Part shown: positions 43,104-52,905 of the stretch, piece by piece
How the letters are laid out: the number at the start of each line of letters is the position of its first letter
Position numbering within the stretch: position 1 is the stretch's first letter
Origin: Gemmatimonadota bacterium
Lineage (GTDB): Bacteria > Gemmatimonadota > Gemmatimonadetes > Longimicrobiales > Gaopeijiaceae
DNA: 64,000 nucleotides
Reading direction: 5' to 3'
NCBI GenBank assembly: GCA_022823225.1
Contig: JAJDXM010000035.1
Location: 1-64,000, forward strand
Program-made: the position numbers and the translations under genes
The notes under the pieces: generated by a model
What the model was told of the DNA's origin: nothing
The model's input: the letters and a program-made list of their open reading frames with translations, nothing else
Databases searched by the model: none

Positions 43104-46100
43104 ATGATTGATAGAGCCACCACCGTCCTGCTTTTTTCGCTTGCCGTCGTCGGCGCGGCCAGCGCCGGGCCGCTGGAGGCCCAGGCTACCGGAACCGTGA
43201 CGGGCACGGTTGCGAGTGCCGAAAGCGGACAGTTGCTCGATGGAGTCCGGGTCCACTTTCCCGAACTGGTACTGGGCGTGCTTTCCCGCAGCGGCGGCCG
43301 GTTCGTGATTCCGAACGTGCCCGCGGGCACCCATGAACTGCGCGGGGAGCTGATCGGCTACGCAGATGTCGTGCGCACGGTCACCGTCGGGGACGGGGCG
43401 ACCATATCCCTGGAACTCCTGATGGAGCACTCGGTACTCTATCTGGACGAGCTGGTGGTCACGGGCACCGCCTTCGCAGAGTCCCCGGTGGAACTGCCCT
43501 ATGCGGTTGCGGTCATGGGGCGCAGGACCCTGGCCGAGCAGGGCGCGCCGCAGTCGTTCGACCTCTTTCGCAACGTGACGGCCAGCAACGGCATCCTCGG
43601 GGCCCGCCAGGGCTGGTACACCACCCGCCCGCCCGGTCTCGTAACGGAGACCGCCGCCAGCGTGAACCTGCGCGGCCTCGGCGCTTCCCGCACCCTGGTG
43701 CTGCTCAACGGCAGGCGCCAGGTGCAGTTTCCGATGCGCATCTCCGGCGGCCGTTTCGTCGATGTCAACGCCTTCCCGTCCGTCGCCGTGGACCGGGTGG
43801 AGATCGTGAAGGAGGGAGCTTCGGCGATCTACGGCTCGGACGCCGTGGCCGGTGTAGTCAACTTCCTGACCCGCAGAGACTTCGAGGGGCTCGAGTTTTC
43901 GGGCGCCCATGAGTACTTCGCGGGCGCCGGCGAGACCAGCGTGGGCGCGATCTGGGGCTCCCCCCTGGGCGAGAACGCTCACGTGGTCGCCTCCGCCGAG
44001 GTGTTCCTGACCCAAGAGCTGTTGCCGGAGGAGCGCGACTGGATGCTCCAGGATTTCGAGCCCGGGGGCGGAGGCTGGTCCTACACGGGGAACCCCGGCG
44101 CCTTCCTCTTTCCCAGATTGACGGGCGATGAGACCAAGGAGCAATTCATCGCGGCCCTCACCGACGCCCACTATGGGGGGTGGGGCGGCATATTCGTCGA
44201 CCCTCAGTGCCTGGACTTCGGAGGATTCAGACAGTCCGACACCTGCCGATTCCGCTACGCTCCCTTCGACAATCTCGCCGAGGACTCCCGCCAGATCCGG
44301 ACCTTCGCCGAGCTGAACGGCGAATTCGGCGGCCGGTCCCGCTACCACGTCGAGGCGCTGTGGACGGAGGCCGCGGTCCCCAACTGGATCACGACCCCCT
44401 CCTACCCGCCGATCTCCCCGTACAACGGCACCCAGCTGATCCGCCCGGACCACCCCGGGCGGGGTGTGTTCTGCCAGAACTACGGGCAGAGCGCCGGATT
44501 CGCCACGCGCGAGGAGTGCCTGGAGAACGACTGGTACTTTTTCGGCCGCATGGTCGGAAACTCCGGACCGCCACGCACGCTCAGGCGGGAGGGCCGCACC
44601 CAGAGGATCGCCGCTTCGGTGGAACGCGACCTCCAGCTGTTCGGCGAGCGCGAAGCCGTGTTCGAGGTGGCTGCCGGATTCTCCCGCTCGGCCGGCAACG
44701 CAAACCTGCCGGGCGAGTATCTGTACCGCAAGTTCCTGGCCTTTCGGGGCTACGGGGGCCCGAACTGCGGAGTCGGCGTGGTCGTGGACCCGGCCACCCC
44801 ATCCGGGATGGCCCTGGGCCCGCTCGGAGGCGCTGCGCCGGGACAGGGCGGCTGCATGTACTACAACCCCTTCAGCAACGCCCACCAGCATTCCGCACAG
44901 CCCGGCGCGACCTACCACGGCTCACCCAACCCCGACTACGTGGCAGGACTGGACAACACGGCCGAGCTGATCGAGTGGATGAACGGCGAGGTGAATCTCG
45001 ACAACGCCGCCAACCTCGTGACGGTCGACGCGATGCTCAGGGGCGGGCTGGTCGAGGACGTGGCCGCGTACGCAGCCGGATACCAGTTCCGCAGGCTCAG
45101 CGTTTCGGCGGTCCCGAACGAGGCCGCGGACCTCGCGATCAATCCCTGCCCCGTGCCCGGTGACCGAAGCTGTCTTGAAAAGGTTGGACCGTTTCACTTC
45201 ACGACCGGCTTCTACAACTACAACGACGCCCAGACGGTTCATCGCTTCTTCGCGGAGTCCGACCTCGAGATCGGGAATCGGATCAACGGCCAGGTGGCCG
45301 CGAACTACGAGTTCCACGGATCCGTCCGCAGCTTCGACCCCAAGGTCGCACTCAGAGTGCAGCTGGCGGGACCGCTGGCTGTGCGGGCCTCGGTCCAGAC
45401 GACCTTCCGGACCCCTTCGGTCGACGACCTCAACGAGGATCTCCACACGTCGCTGGAGTATGTGAGCGAAGCCGGCATCTACAAGGCCATCGACACCTAC
45501 GGCGACAGGAACCTGGTGCCCGAGCGCGCCTTCACCTACAACGTAGGCGTCAGCCTCCAGCTGCCCAGGTTGCGGGCGTCGCTCGACTACTGGGACTACG
45601 ACTTCAGGGATGTGATCGACGTGTTGCCGTATGCAGGCATCAGCAGCCTGTACGACATGGGGGGAAGTTCGCGGGCTGCGATCCAGCGCTTCGTGACCTG
45701 TCCCGACGGGCGCGGCACCGGCACGTGCGACGTGCAGTCCGTCGAACGGATCGAAGTGCGCAACGTCAACTGGCCGGGGATCGAGATGTCGGGGTTCGAC
45801 GTGCACGCCAGTGCCAGGATCCCGGTGGGCGAAGCCATCGTCTCGCTCGGACTCGATGCCACCCATACGAGCGAGTTCTTCGTACGGGCGCTGGAGGTGG
45901 GCGGAACCGAGGTCTTCGCCGAGCACGACGCCGCCGGCAAGCTGAACTGGGGTAACCCGATCGCGCCGCCGCTCCCGCAGTGGAAATCGAGCCTGTCGGC
46001 TGGATACCATGTCGGCGACTACAGCCTGGTCAACCATCTCCACACGGTTGCGGGCTATACCAACGAACTGTTTGCGGGGACCGAGTTCGAGGAGATCGAC

Positions 46101-46289
46101 CGATTCGTCACCTGGGACCTCAATCTGCTGCGCCGCGCTTCCAGCAGGTTTGACGTCGGGCTCTACATGATGAATGTGCTCGACGCGGATCCGCCGCACG
46201 TGCGCTGGGAGCAGTCCTACGACGGCTTCACGCACAGCCCCAAGGGCCGGCGGATCAAGATGTCCGTGACCTGGCGGCCGGGCGGCTAG
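43104..46289 (+). CDS. TonB-dependent outer-membrane receptor
   Basis: This is a 1061-residue outer-membrane receptor. A signal peptide (residues 1-27, cleavage near LEAQ) is followed by a carboxypeptidase-regulatory-like domain (TVTGTVASAESGQLLDGVRV), then a TonB plug (LDELVVTGTAF; VNLRGLGASRTLVLLNGRR; VDRVEIVKEGASAIYGSDAVAGVVNF) and a large barrel ending in an aromatic-rich strand (IKMSVTWRPGG). Several Cys in the extracellular-loop part suggest disulfides. No SusD partner is next to it. The substrate cannot be told from the sequence. ATG 43104 is the only good start. Confidence 0.9.
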   Translation: MIDRATTVLLFSLAVVGAASAGPLEAQATGTVTGTVASAESGQLLDGVRVHFPELVLGVLSRSGGRFVIPNVPAGTHELRGELIGYADVVRTVTVGDGATISLELLMEHSVLYLDELVVTGTAFAESPVELPYAVAVMGRRTLAEQGAPQSFDLFRNVTASNGILGARQGWYTTRPPGLVTETAASVNLRGLGASRTLVLLNGRRQVQFPMRISGGRFVDVNAFPSVAVDRVEIVKEGASAIYGSDAVAGVVNFLTRRDFEGLEFSGAHEYFAGAGETSVGAIWGSPLGENAHVVASAEVFLTQELLPEERDWMLQDFEPGGGGWSYTGNPGAFLFPRLTGDETKEQFIAALTDAHYGGWGGIFVDPQCLDFGGFRQSDTCRFRYAPFDNLAEDSRQIRTFAELNGEFGGRSRYHVEALWTEAAVPNWITTPSYPPISPYNGTQLIRPDHPGRGVFCQNYGQSAGFATREECLENDWYFFGRMVGNSGPPRTLRREGRTQRIAASVERDLQLFGEREAVFEVAAGFSRSAGNANLPGEYLYRKFLAFRGYGGPNCGVGVVVDPATPSGMALGPLGGAAPGQGGCMYYNPFSNAHQHSAQPGATYHGSPNPDYVAGLDNTAELIEWMNGEVNLDNAANLVTVDAMLRGGLVEDVAAYAAGYQFRRLSVSAVPNEAADLAINPCPVPGDRSCLEKVGPFHFTTGFYNYNDAQTVHRFFAESDLEIGNRINGQVAANYEFHGSVRSFDPKVALRVQLAGPLAVRASVQTTFRTPSVDDLNEDLHTSLEYVSEAGIYKAIDTYGDRNLVPERAFTYNVGVSLQLPRLRASLDYWDYDFRDVIDVLPYAGISSLYDMGGSSRAAIQRFVTCPDGRGTGTCDVQSVERIEVRNVNWPGIEMSGFDVHASARIPVGEAIVSLGLDATHTSEFFVRALEVGGTEVFAEHDAAGKLNWGNPIAPPLPQWKSSLSAGYHVGDYSLVNHLHTVAGYTNELFAGTEFEEIDRFVTWDLNLLRRASSRFDVGLYMMNVLDADPPHVRWEQSYDGFTHSPKGRRIKMSVTWRPGG

Positions 46290-46440
46290 CGGCCCGCGGA
46301 ACGCCAGCACGCGGGCCGGCGCCAGCGGCCGGTACAGCGCCGGCGTGGTGCCCGTGCGTCCCGGATCCGGGCTCGGAGTGCCATCCGGGTACCGGCACCG
46401 CCCTTCCCCGCGCACCCTCGCAACTCCAGATTCAGAGGCC

Positions 46441-47370
46441 ATGGCTACAAACGAAACGGTCACTCCGCATCTGGACCGGCGCACCGACCTGCTGGCCCCC
46501 GCGATCCTGGCTCAATTGGGCGGGATCGACATAATCGCGCGCCAGGTGGTTCACGGGTTCATGCTCGGGCTGCACCGCTCCCCCAACCGCGGATTCTCGG
46601 CCGAGTTCGCGGAGCTGCGTGCCTACCAGCCGGGCGACGACCTGCGCACGCTGGACTGGCGGATGTACGCACGCTCCGATCGCTTCTTCGTGAAGCAGTA
46701 CGAGGAGGAGACGAACCTCCGCGCGTACATGCTGATCGACGTGAGCGAGTCGATGGAGTGGTCCTCGGGCGCGGGACTTCCCACCAAGCTGTGGTACGCG
46801 AAGCACCTGGCCGCCGCGATCTCCCTCATCCTGACGCGCCAGGGTGATATCGTCGGGTTCATGGCCTTCCACGAGCGGATCGTGCGCCAGATCCGGGCTC
46901 GCGGGGGAAAGATGCACTGGCGCATGCTGCTCAGGCACCTGAACGCCCTCAAGGGGGGCGGGAGGACGGATTCGGAGTCGGCGATCAAGCGCGTGGCGAT
47001 GCGGTTGAAACGAAAGGGGCTGGTGATCCTGATCTCGGATCTTCTCGTCGATCCGGCCGCGACCGCCAAGGCGCTCGTTTACCTGCAGCACACGGGCCAC
47101 GAGGTGCTGGTGTTCCATCTCATCGATCCCGGCGAACGCGACCTGCCCACCACCGGCGAAACGCGCTTCGTCGATCCAGAGACCGGGGATTCCCTGCGAA
47201 CGTCCGTCGCGGACATGCGCCGGCAGTACCGGGACGCCGTGGAGAGCGCGATCGCGGAATGGACGGCCACGCTGACGAGCCGCGGGATCGCGTACTCCAC
47301 CATCGGCACCGACGAACCCCTTGCCCGCGCGCTGCGCTTCTACCTCTGGAAGAGACAGCGGCTTCCCTGA
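46441..47370 (+). CDS. DUF58 (VWA-like) protein
   Basis: This is a 309-residue DUF58 protein. ATG 46441 starts it; the frame ahead from 46345 is poor. The marks are ELRAYQPGDDLRTLDWR, ARSDRFFVKQYEEETN and the metal-ion-dependent adhesion-type start YMLIDVSESMEW (DxSxS), followed by a VWA-like fold. DUF58 genes normally sit beside a MoxR ATPase and Bat proteins and have roles in assembling or guarding membrane-bound complexes. The next gene is BatA-like and follows directly after the stop, but no MoxR gene is in the window. Confidence 0.85.
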   Translation: MATNETVTPHLDRRTDLLAPAILAQLGGIDIIARQVVHGFMLGLHRSPNRGFSAEFAELRAYQPGDDLRTLDWRMYARSDRFFVKQYEEETNLRAYMLIDVSESMEWSSGAGLPTKLWYAKHLAAAISLILTRQGDIVGFMAFHERIVRQIRARGGKMHWRMLLRHLNALKGGGRTDSESAIKRVAMRLKRKGLVILISDLLVDPAATAKALVYLQHTGHEVLVFHLIDPGERDLPTTGETRFVDPETGDSLRTSVADMRRQYRDAVESAIAEWTATLTSRGIAYSTIGTDEPLARALRFYLWKRQRLP

Positions 47371-49449
47371 ATGGGATTCCTGAACCCCCTGTTCCTCCTT
47401 GCGGGCGTGGTCGTGCTGGTGCCGATCGTCCTGCATCTGTTCTATCGGCAGGAGAGCAAGACCTTCACCTTCCCGGCGATCCGCTACCTTCTGCGGACCG
47501 AGCGGGAACATGCGCGCCAGATCCGCACCCAGCAGCTCCTTCTGCTCCTGCTTCGGGCCGCGATCGTGACCCTGCTGGTCCTGCTGGGGGCCCGGATGTT
47601 CCTGCCCGGCCAGGGCGGCAGCCACGACCCGACGGCGCTCGCGCTGGTGATCGACAATTCCATGAGCACCACGATCATCCGGGACGGTCGCCGGCTGCTC
47701 GACACCCTCAAGGCCGTGGCCCGCCAGAGCGTGGCGGGAGCCGGGCACGACGACCTCATCTGGGTGGTGCGGGCCGGTACTTCCTGGGAGCCGGCCGTGC
47801 CCGGGGGCGTGGAGGAGGCGCACGCCGCGATCGACGCCACCGGTCCCAGCCACGCCGCCGGAGACCTCTCCCGTGCGATCGAGCGAGCCCGGGCGCTTGT
47901 GGCCCAGAGCGAGCTTCCAAGCCGGGAGATCCACGTATTCACCGACCTGCAGGCGACCGCCCTGTCCCCGGCTTCGCCCAACCGCGAAGCCGTTCCGGTC
48001 CTGGTGTTCGGCGCACCTGCGGCCGACGCCCGGAACAGGGGCGTCGAGGGAGTCTCACTGGGTGGGGGCCTTCCTCCGTTGGCCGGGCGCCGCACCGAGG
48101 CGGCGGTTTCGATCACGGGCGGTTCGCCCAGCGATACGGTGGGGGTGCGGCTCTACATCGGCGGGCAGGTCCGAGCGGCCGCGCGCGCGCCGGCCGGGAC
48201 CACCGTCCGGCTGCCGGCGGGTCCCTTTCCAGCCGGACTGGTCGAGGGCCACGTGGAGATCGATGCCGACCCCCTCACGGCGGACGACCGGCGCCATTTC
48301 TCCTTCGTCGTGCGGGACCCCACACCCGTCGCCCTCCTCGGCACGGCCTCCATCTTCCTTGCGGAGGCGCTCGCGGTGCTGGAGGAGAACGAGCGAATCG
48401 CGCTGGTGGCTCCGGCGCGCGCTTCAACCCTGGTCAGCGTCGGCGGCGAGGGGATCGAGCGCCGCGGCCTCACACAGAGCGCTGTGGTCGTGCCACATCC
48501 GGACGCGGCCCAGCTCCCGGCGCTGAACCGGCGCCTCGCCGCGGCAGGGATCCCCTTCCGCTACGGAGCGGCCGCGGGCGCCGGGGCGCGGATTGTCACC
48601 AGCGACCTTCCCGTCGACCTCGGCGAGATCGAAGTCCGGAGGTTCTTCCCCATCGTGCCGGCGGAGGGCAACGGCGAAACGGCGGGGATCCGGCAGTCGG
48701 ACCTGGGAGATTCACCCGGCCCCACCGCCGCGGATGGCGCCGGCGTCGACGCCCGGGCCGGAGACGCCCGTCCGGTCTCTCTCGTCTCGCTTTCCAGCGG
48801 AGACCCCTGGCTGGTCGCGGGACGGGGTCCGGCGGGCGCGTACATCCTGCTTGCTTCGCCGCTGGAGACGGGTGCGACCACGCTGCCCGTCTCGGCAGCC
48901 ATGGTCCCGCTGCTTGAATGGGCGATCGAACGCTGGACCGGAGGGGGCGAAGCTGGAGGCTCGATCGTGTCCGGGACCAGCATCCGTCCCCCCGCCACCG
49001 CGACCGGCGTCGAGGATCCTGAAGGCAACGTCCATCCGGTGGACGGCGATCAGCCGTTCCTCGCGACATCATTGGCCGGACTCTATCGCCTGCTCCAGGG
49101 CGACAGCGTGCTCGGCACCGCGGCGGTCAACCCGCCGGTCGAGGAGTCCGACCTGACGCCGGCCTCCGCCCGGGAGGTCCGCCGCGCAATCCCCGGGACC
49201 ACAACGATTGTCGACGACGCCGGATCCTGGCCGGGGCAGATCTTCCGCGCAAGACGCGGAAGCGAGCCATGGCGCCTGACCGCCGTCCTCCTGCTGGCCC
49301 TTCTCGTCGCCGAGACCATGGTGGCGGCTTCCCGGAAACTGCGGTCCCGGCCGGCGGGCGCCGAGGGGCGCGGCGGCGCGGCGATGCCGGGCCCGGGCGA
49401 AGGCACGCGGCACTCCGGAACAGCGCCCAACCCCGCCGCGCGCGGCTAG
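47371..49449 (+). CDS. BatA-like membrane protein with VWA domain
   Basis: This is a 692-residue protein starting right after the DUF58 stop. The N-terminal two membrane helices match the BatA/aerotolerance N-terminal domain (MGFLNPLFLLAGVVVLVPIVLHLF; LLLLLLRAAIVTLLVLLGARMF). A VWA domain begins at ALALVIDNSMSTT (DxSxS). The long middle has repeated beta segments. A C-terminal hydrophobic helix (LTAVLLLALLVAETMVAA) precedes a Gly/Pro-rich end. It probably forms a complex with the DUF58 protein at the inner membrane. Confidence 0.8.
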   Translation: MGFLNPLFLLAGVVVLVPIVLHLFYRQESKTFTFPAIRYLLRTEREHARQIRTQQLLLLLLRAAIVTLLVLLGARMFLPGQGGSHDPTALALVIDNSMSTTIIRDGRRLLDTLKAVARQSVAGAGHDDLIWVVRAGTSWEPAVPGGVEEAHAAIDATGPSHAAGDLSRAIERARALVAQSELPSREIHVFTDLQATALSPASPNREAVPVLVFGAPAADARNRGVEGVSLGGGLPPLAGRRTEAAVSITGGSPSDTVGVRLYIGGQVRAAARAPAGTTVRLPAGPFPAGLVEGHVEIDADPLTADDRRHFSFVVRDPTPVALLGTASIFLAEALAVLEENERIALVAPARASTLVSVGGEGIERRGLTQSAVVVPHPDAAQLPALNRRLAAAGIPFRYGAAAGAGARIVTSDLPVDLGEIEVRRFFPIVPAEGNGETAGIRQSDLGDSPGPTAADGAGVDARAGDARPVSLVSLSSGDPWLVAGRGPAGAYILLASPLETGATTLPVSAAMVPLLEWAIERWTGGGEAGGSIVSGTSIRPPATATGVEDPEGNVHPVDGDQPFLATSLAGLYRLLQGDSVLGTAAVNPPVEESDLTPASAREVRRAIPGTTTIVDDAGSWPGQIFRARRGSEPWRLTAVLLLALLVAETMVAASRKLRSRPAGAEGRGGAAMPGPGEGTRHSGTAPNPAARG

Positions 49450-49455
49450 CAGTCC

Positions 49456-52400
49456 ATGGATGGGGCCGTCCGAGCACCGGAAGCGCCGAAGCGTCCGACT
49501 CGCACGCCACGGGAAGCTGCGCCCGAGACGGCCGAGCGCATCTCGCCGTCGCACCCGGCGATGGCCGCCGTGACCTCGACCACCGCCTTCGACACGCTCG
49601 CGCGCGGACTTCCCGCATCGGGGACCGCCCGCACCGTGGGCGGGGCCGTGGGCTCCCTGCCCCTGGTCACGGTCGCGGCACTCGCGACCCGTCTTCCCCA
49701 CCGGCTGTGGGTCGTGGCCGCCGCGTCGCCCAGCGAGGCCAGCGAGTACTTCGGGGACCTGGAAACGCTGCTGGGACCCGACCTCCAGGTCCACTACCCC
49801 CAGCGCGAGAACCACGCCGGCGACGGTCACGACCCCCGCGCGGAGTCGTCCGGACCGCGGGTCGAGGCCTTCGAGGCCTTCCTCGGCGGACAGGCCCGCA
49901 TCATGGTCGCCACGCGTCGCGCCCTTCAGGAGGTGGCTCCTCTGCCCGACGACCTCGCCGAGCTGCGCTACACGGTGCGCGCCGGGCAGACACTCCGCCG
50001 CGACCGCCTGATCGAAGCGCTGGAGGCACGAGGCTTCACGCGCTCACCAACTGTCGAGGAAGCGGGACAATACACAGTCAGAGGTGGCCTGATCGACCTC
50101 TTCTCGTTCGGCGGCGCCGGTCCGGCGCGCGTTGAGTTCTGGGGCGACAAAATCGAATCGATCCGCTCCTTCGATGTCCTCGACCAGCGCTCCACATGCG
50201 CCGTCGACCGGATCGACATCCTCCCGGTCAGCTTCGGAGGCCGCGTGGCAGGGGCCGGCCGGACCCCCTGTTCGATCCTCGACCGGCTCCCCCGGGACAC
50301 CATCCTGGTTCGGACCGGCGACGCGGCCTGGGAGGGTGAGGCCGAGCCGGTGTGGTCGAATGCGGAGGACCGCTACCGTGAGGCCGTGAGGTGGGGCAGT
50401 CCGGCCAGGCCGCCGATCGAGTTCCTGCTCACTCCCGGCGCCCTCGCGGAGCGCGCCCGCCGGCATCCTCAACTCGTCTTCGTGGAGGAGCACGTGGGCG
50501 ATCCCGTCTTCCAGTCGAGCCCTCCTCCGCCCATCGAACGGGACACTCGACGCCTGCGCTCGTTCCTGGCCGGCGCAGCCGCGAAGAGTGCGCGAACCTG
50601 CATTCTCTGCGACAACGAGGGCCAGGCCGCCCGCCTTGAGGAGCTGATCGCCCACCGTGGCGGCGCCCCCCCTGCCGGGTGCCACCTTGTCGTCGGCTCC
50701 CTGGGCGGCGGCTTCCGTCTTACGGATTCCGTACCACCCGCCAACGTTCTGACCGATCACGAGATCTTCCGGCGGAACAAGAAGCTCAGACGACGCCGGC
50801 GTTTTCGCGGCGCGGCCTCGCTGGAGAGTCTCGCGCAGCTGTCGCCGGGCGACTATGTCGTGCACATGGAGCACGGGATCGGGCGCTTCCAGGGTTTGAG
50901 AAAGGTTGTGGTCGGGAAGGAGTCGATCGAAGCGCTGGCGATCGCCTACGACGGGGACGAGATCCTGCATGTGCCGGTCTACCTGCTTGACCAGGTCGAG
51001 CGCTGGGTGGGAACCCACCCGGACGACGCGCCCGCCCGCCTGCACCGGATCGGGGGAAAGCGGTGGAGAAACCTGAAACGGCGGACCGAGGCCGCGATCA
51101 ACCGGATGACCGCCGAACTCCTCGAACTCTACGCCACCCGCCGCGCCCGGCCCGGCCATGCCTTTTCTCCCGACACGCGCTGGCAGCGCGAAATGGAGTC
51201 TTCCTTCCTCTACGAGGACACGCCCGACCAGCACGGCGCGGTCGAGGATGTGAAGCGGGACATGGAGTCGGCGGGCATCATGGACCGGCTGGTTTGCGGC
51301 GACGCCGGCTACGGGAAGACCGAAGTCGCGGTCCGGGCCGCGTTCAAGGCGGCCCAGGACGGAAAGCAGGTGGCGGTACTCGCGCCGACCACGGTCCTGG
51401 TGGCCCAGCACGCGAAGACCTTCGGCGACCGGCTGGCGGACTATCCCGTGCTTGTCGAGTCTCTGTCGCGGCTGGACTCGCCGGCCCGCCAGCGCGAGGT
51501 CCTGGGCCGGATCGCCGAAGGGCGCACGGATGTCGCGATCGGCACGCACCGCCTCCTCTCCCCCGACGTCGCCTTCCGCGACCTGGGTCTGGTGGTGATC
51601 GACGAGGAGCAGCGGCTGGGCGTCAGACAGAAGGAGCGGCTCAAGCGGCTGCGCACCACGGTGGACGTCCTGACGCTCACCGCCACGCCGATCCCAAGGA
51701 CGCTGTACCTGTCGCTGGCCGGCGTGCGGGACCTCTCGGTGATCCGCACACCCCCGCGGGACCGCATGCCGGTCGTCACCCACCTGATCCCCTGGAGCGA
51801 CCACCTCATCGCGGAGGCCTGTCAGAGAGAACTGGACCGGGGAGGGCAGGTCTTCTTCCTCCACAACCGCGTCGAGACCATCGACACGGCGGCCCGCCGG
51901 GTGCGAGATCTGCTCCCCGGCGCCTCCGTGGGTGTCGCCCACGGCCAGATGCCGGCACGCCGGCTCGACCGCGAGATGACGCGGTTCGTCCAGGGGGCGA
52001 CCGATGTCCTTGTGTGTTCATCCATCATCGAGAACGGACTGGACGTGCCCAACGCGAACACCCTGATCGTGACCCGTGCGGACCGGTTCGGGCTCTCGCA
52101 GCTGTACCAGATCCGAGGCCGGGTGGGGCGCTGGGACCGCCGCGCCTACTGCTACCTCGTGGTCCCCGAGGCGATTACGCGGGAAGCGGAGAAGCGGCTC
52201 CGGGTTCTGCAACACTACACCGAGCTCGGAAGCGGGTATCAGATCGCGCTTCGCGACCTCGAGGTGAGGGGCGCCGGCAACCTCCTCGGCGAGGACCAGT
52301 CGGGCTTCGCGCACGCGGTCGGACTCGACACCTACATGCGCCTCATGGAAGACTCCGTGAAGCGCCTGCGGGAAGGCTCGTCCCGGGAGGAGTTTCCCCG

Positions 52401-52905
52401 CCCCGACGTACGCATGGAGGCGGAGGCCTACCTGCCGGACGAGTACGTCCGCGACCAGCACCAGAAGCTGCATCTCTACCGGCGCATTTCGCGCATGTCC
52501 CAACCCGGCGAGGTGCGCGCGATGGGCGAGGAGCTTGCGGACCGTTTCGGACGGCTGCCCGCGCCGGCCGACAGACTGCTGCAGAAGACGCTGCTCGACA
52601 TCGCGGGTCGCCACGCCGGAGCTGACAGCATCCTGGTAAGGGGAAAGACGGCCCGGGTGAACTTTCTGCCCGGCGTCGTTCCCCGGATGTCCGAGTTGGA
52701 GTCGGTGCTCGCCGGCCGCCCGCTGCGGATCGAAGTGCGCCGTGTCGCACCGCTGTCGCTGGTCCTGGAGTGTACGCAGCCGGGACAGCTGGTTAGTCTG
52801 GTAGTGCGGGCGCTCGATGCCCTCGCGGTCAGCGAGCCGGCCGGAAACGCTGGGAGCGGCACCGCGATCCTGCCACCATCCAGCGAAGAGGGCCGAGCGC
52901 AATGA
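49456..52905 (+). CDS. mfd: Transcription-repair coupling factor
   Basis: This is a 1149-residue superfamily-2 DNA translocase that removes RNA polymerase stalled at lesions and recruits UvrA. The N-terminal UvrB-like part includes RRALQEVAPLP and FWGDKIESIRSFD. The RNA polymerase interaction domain begins near LSPGDYVVHMEHGIGRFQG. Walker A GDAGYGKTE is near residue 615 and the DEEQ box (VIDEEQRLGV) near 715; the TRG-like and relay segments follow. The start ATG 49456 lies 6 bases after the BatA-like stop. The stop overlaps the next start (ATGA). Confidence 0.96.
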   Translation: MDGAVRAPEAPKRPTRTPREAAPETAERISPSHPAMAAVTSTTAFDTLARGLPASGTARTVGGAVGSLPLVTVAALATRLPHRLWVVAAASPSEASEYFGDLETLLGPDLQVHYPQRENHAGDGHDPRAESSGPRVEAFEAFLGGQARIMVATRRALQEVAPLPDDLAELRYTVRAGQTLRRDRLIEALEARGFTRSPTVEEAGQYTVRGGLIDLFSFGGAGPARVEFWGDKIESIRSFDVLDQRSTCAVDRIDILPVSFGGRVAGAGRTPCSILDRLPRDTILVRTGDAAWEGEAEPVWSNAEDRYREAVRWGSPARPPIEFLLTPGALAERARRHPQLVFVEEHVGDPVFQSSPPPPIERDTRRLRSFLAGAAAKSARTCILCDNEGQAARLEELIAHRGGAPPAGCHLVVGSLGGGFRLTDSVPPANVLTDHEIFRRNKKLRRRRRFRGAASLESLAQLSPGDYVVHMEHGIGRFQGLRKVVVGKESIEALAIAYDGDEILHVPVYLLDQVERWVGTHPDDAPARLHRIGGKRWRNLKRRTEAAINRMTAELLELYATRRARPGHAFSPDTRWQREMESSFLYEDTPDQHGAVEDVKRDMESAGIMDRLVCGDAGYGKTEVAVRAAFKAAQDGKQVAVLAPTTVLVAQHAKTFGDRLADYPVLVESLSRLDSPARQREVLGRIAEGRTDVAIGTHRLLSPDVAFRDLGLVVIDEEQRLGVRQKERLKRLRTTVDVLTLTATPIPRTLYLSLAGVRDLSVIRTPPRDRMPVVTHLIPWSDHLIAEACQRELDRGGQVFFLHNRVETIDTAARRVRDLLPGASVGVAHGQMPARRLDREMTRFVQGATDVLVCSSIIENGLDVPNANTLIVTRADRFGLSQLYQIRGRVGRWDRRAYCYLVVPEAITREAEKRLRVLQHYTELGSGYQIALRDLEVRGAGNLLGEDQSGFAHAVGLDTYMRLMEDSVKRLREGSSREEFPRPDVRMEAEAYLPDEYVRDQHQKLHLYRRISRMSQPGEVRAMGEELADRFGRLPAPADRLLQKTLLDIAGRHAGADSILVRGKTARVNFLPGVVPRMSELESVLAGRPLRIEVRRVAPLSLVLECTQPGQLVSLVVRALDALAVSEPAGNAGSGTAILPPSSEEGRAQ

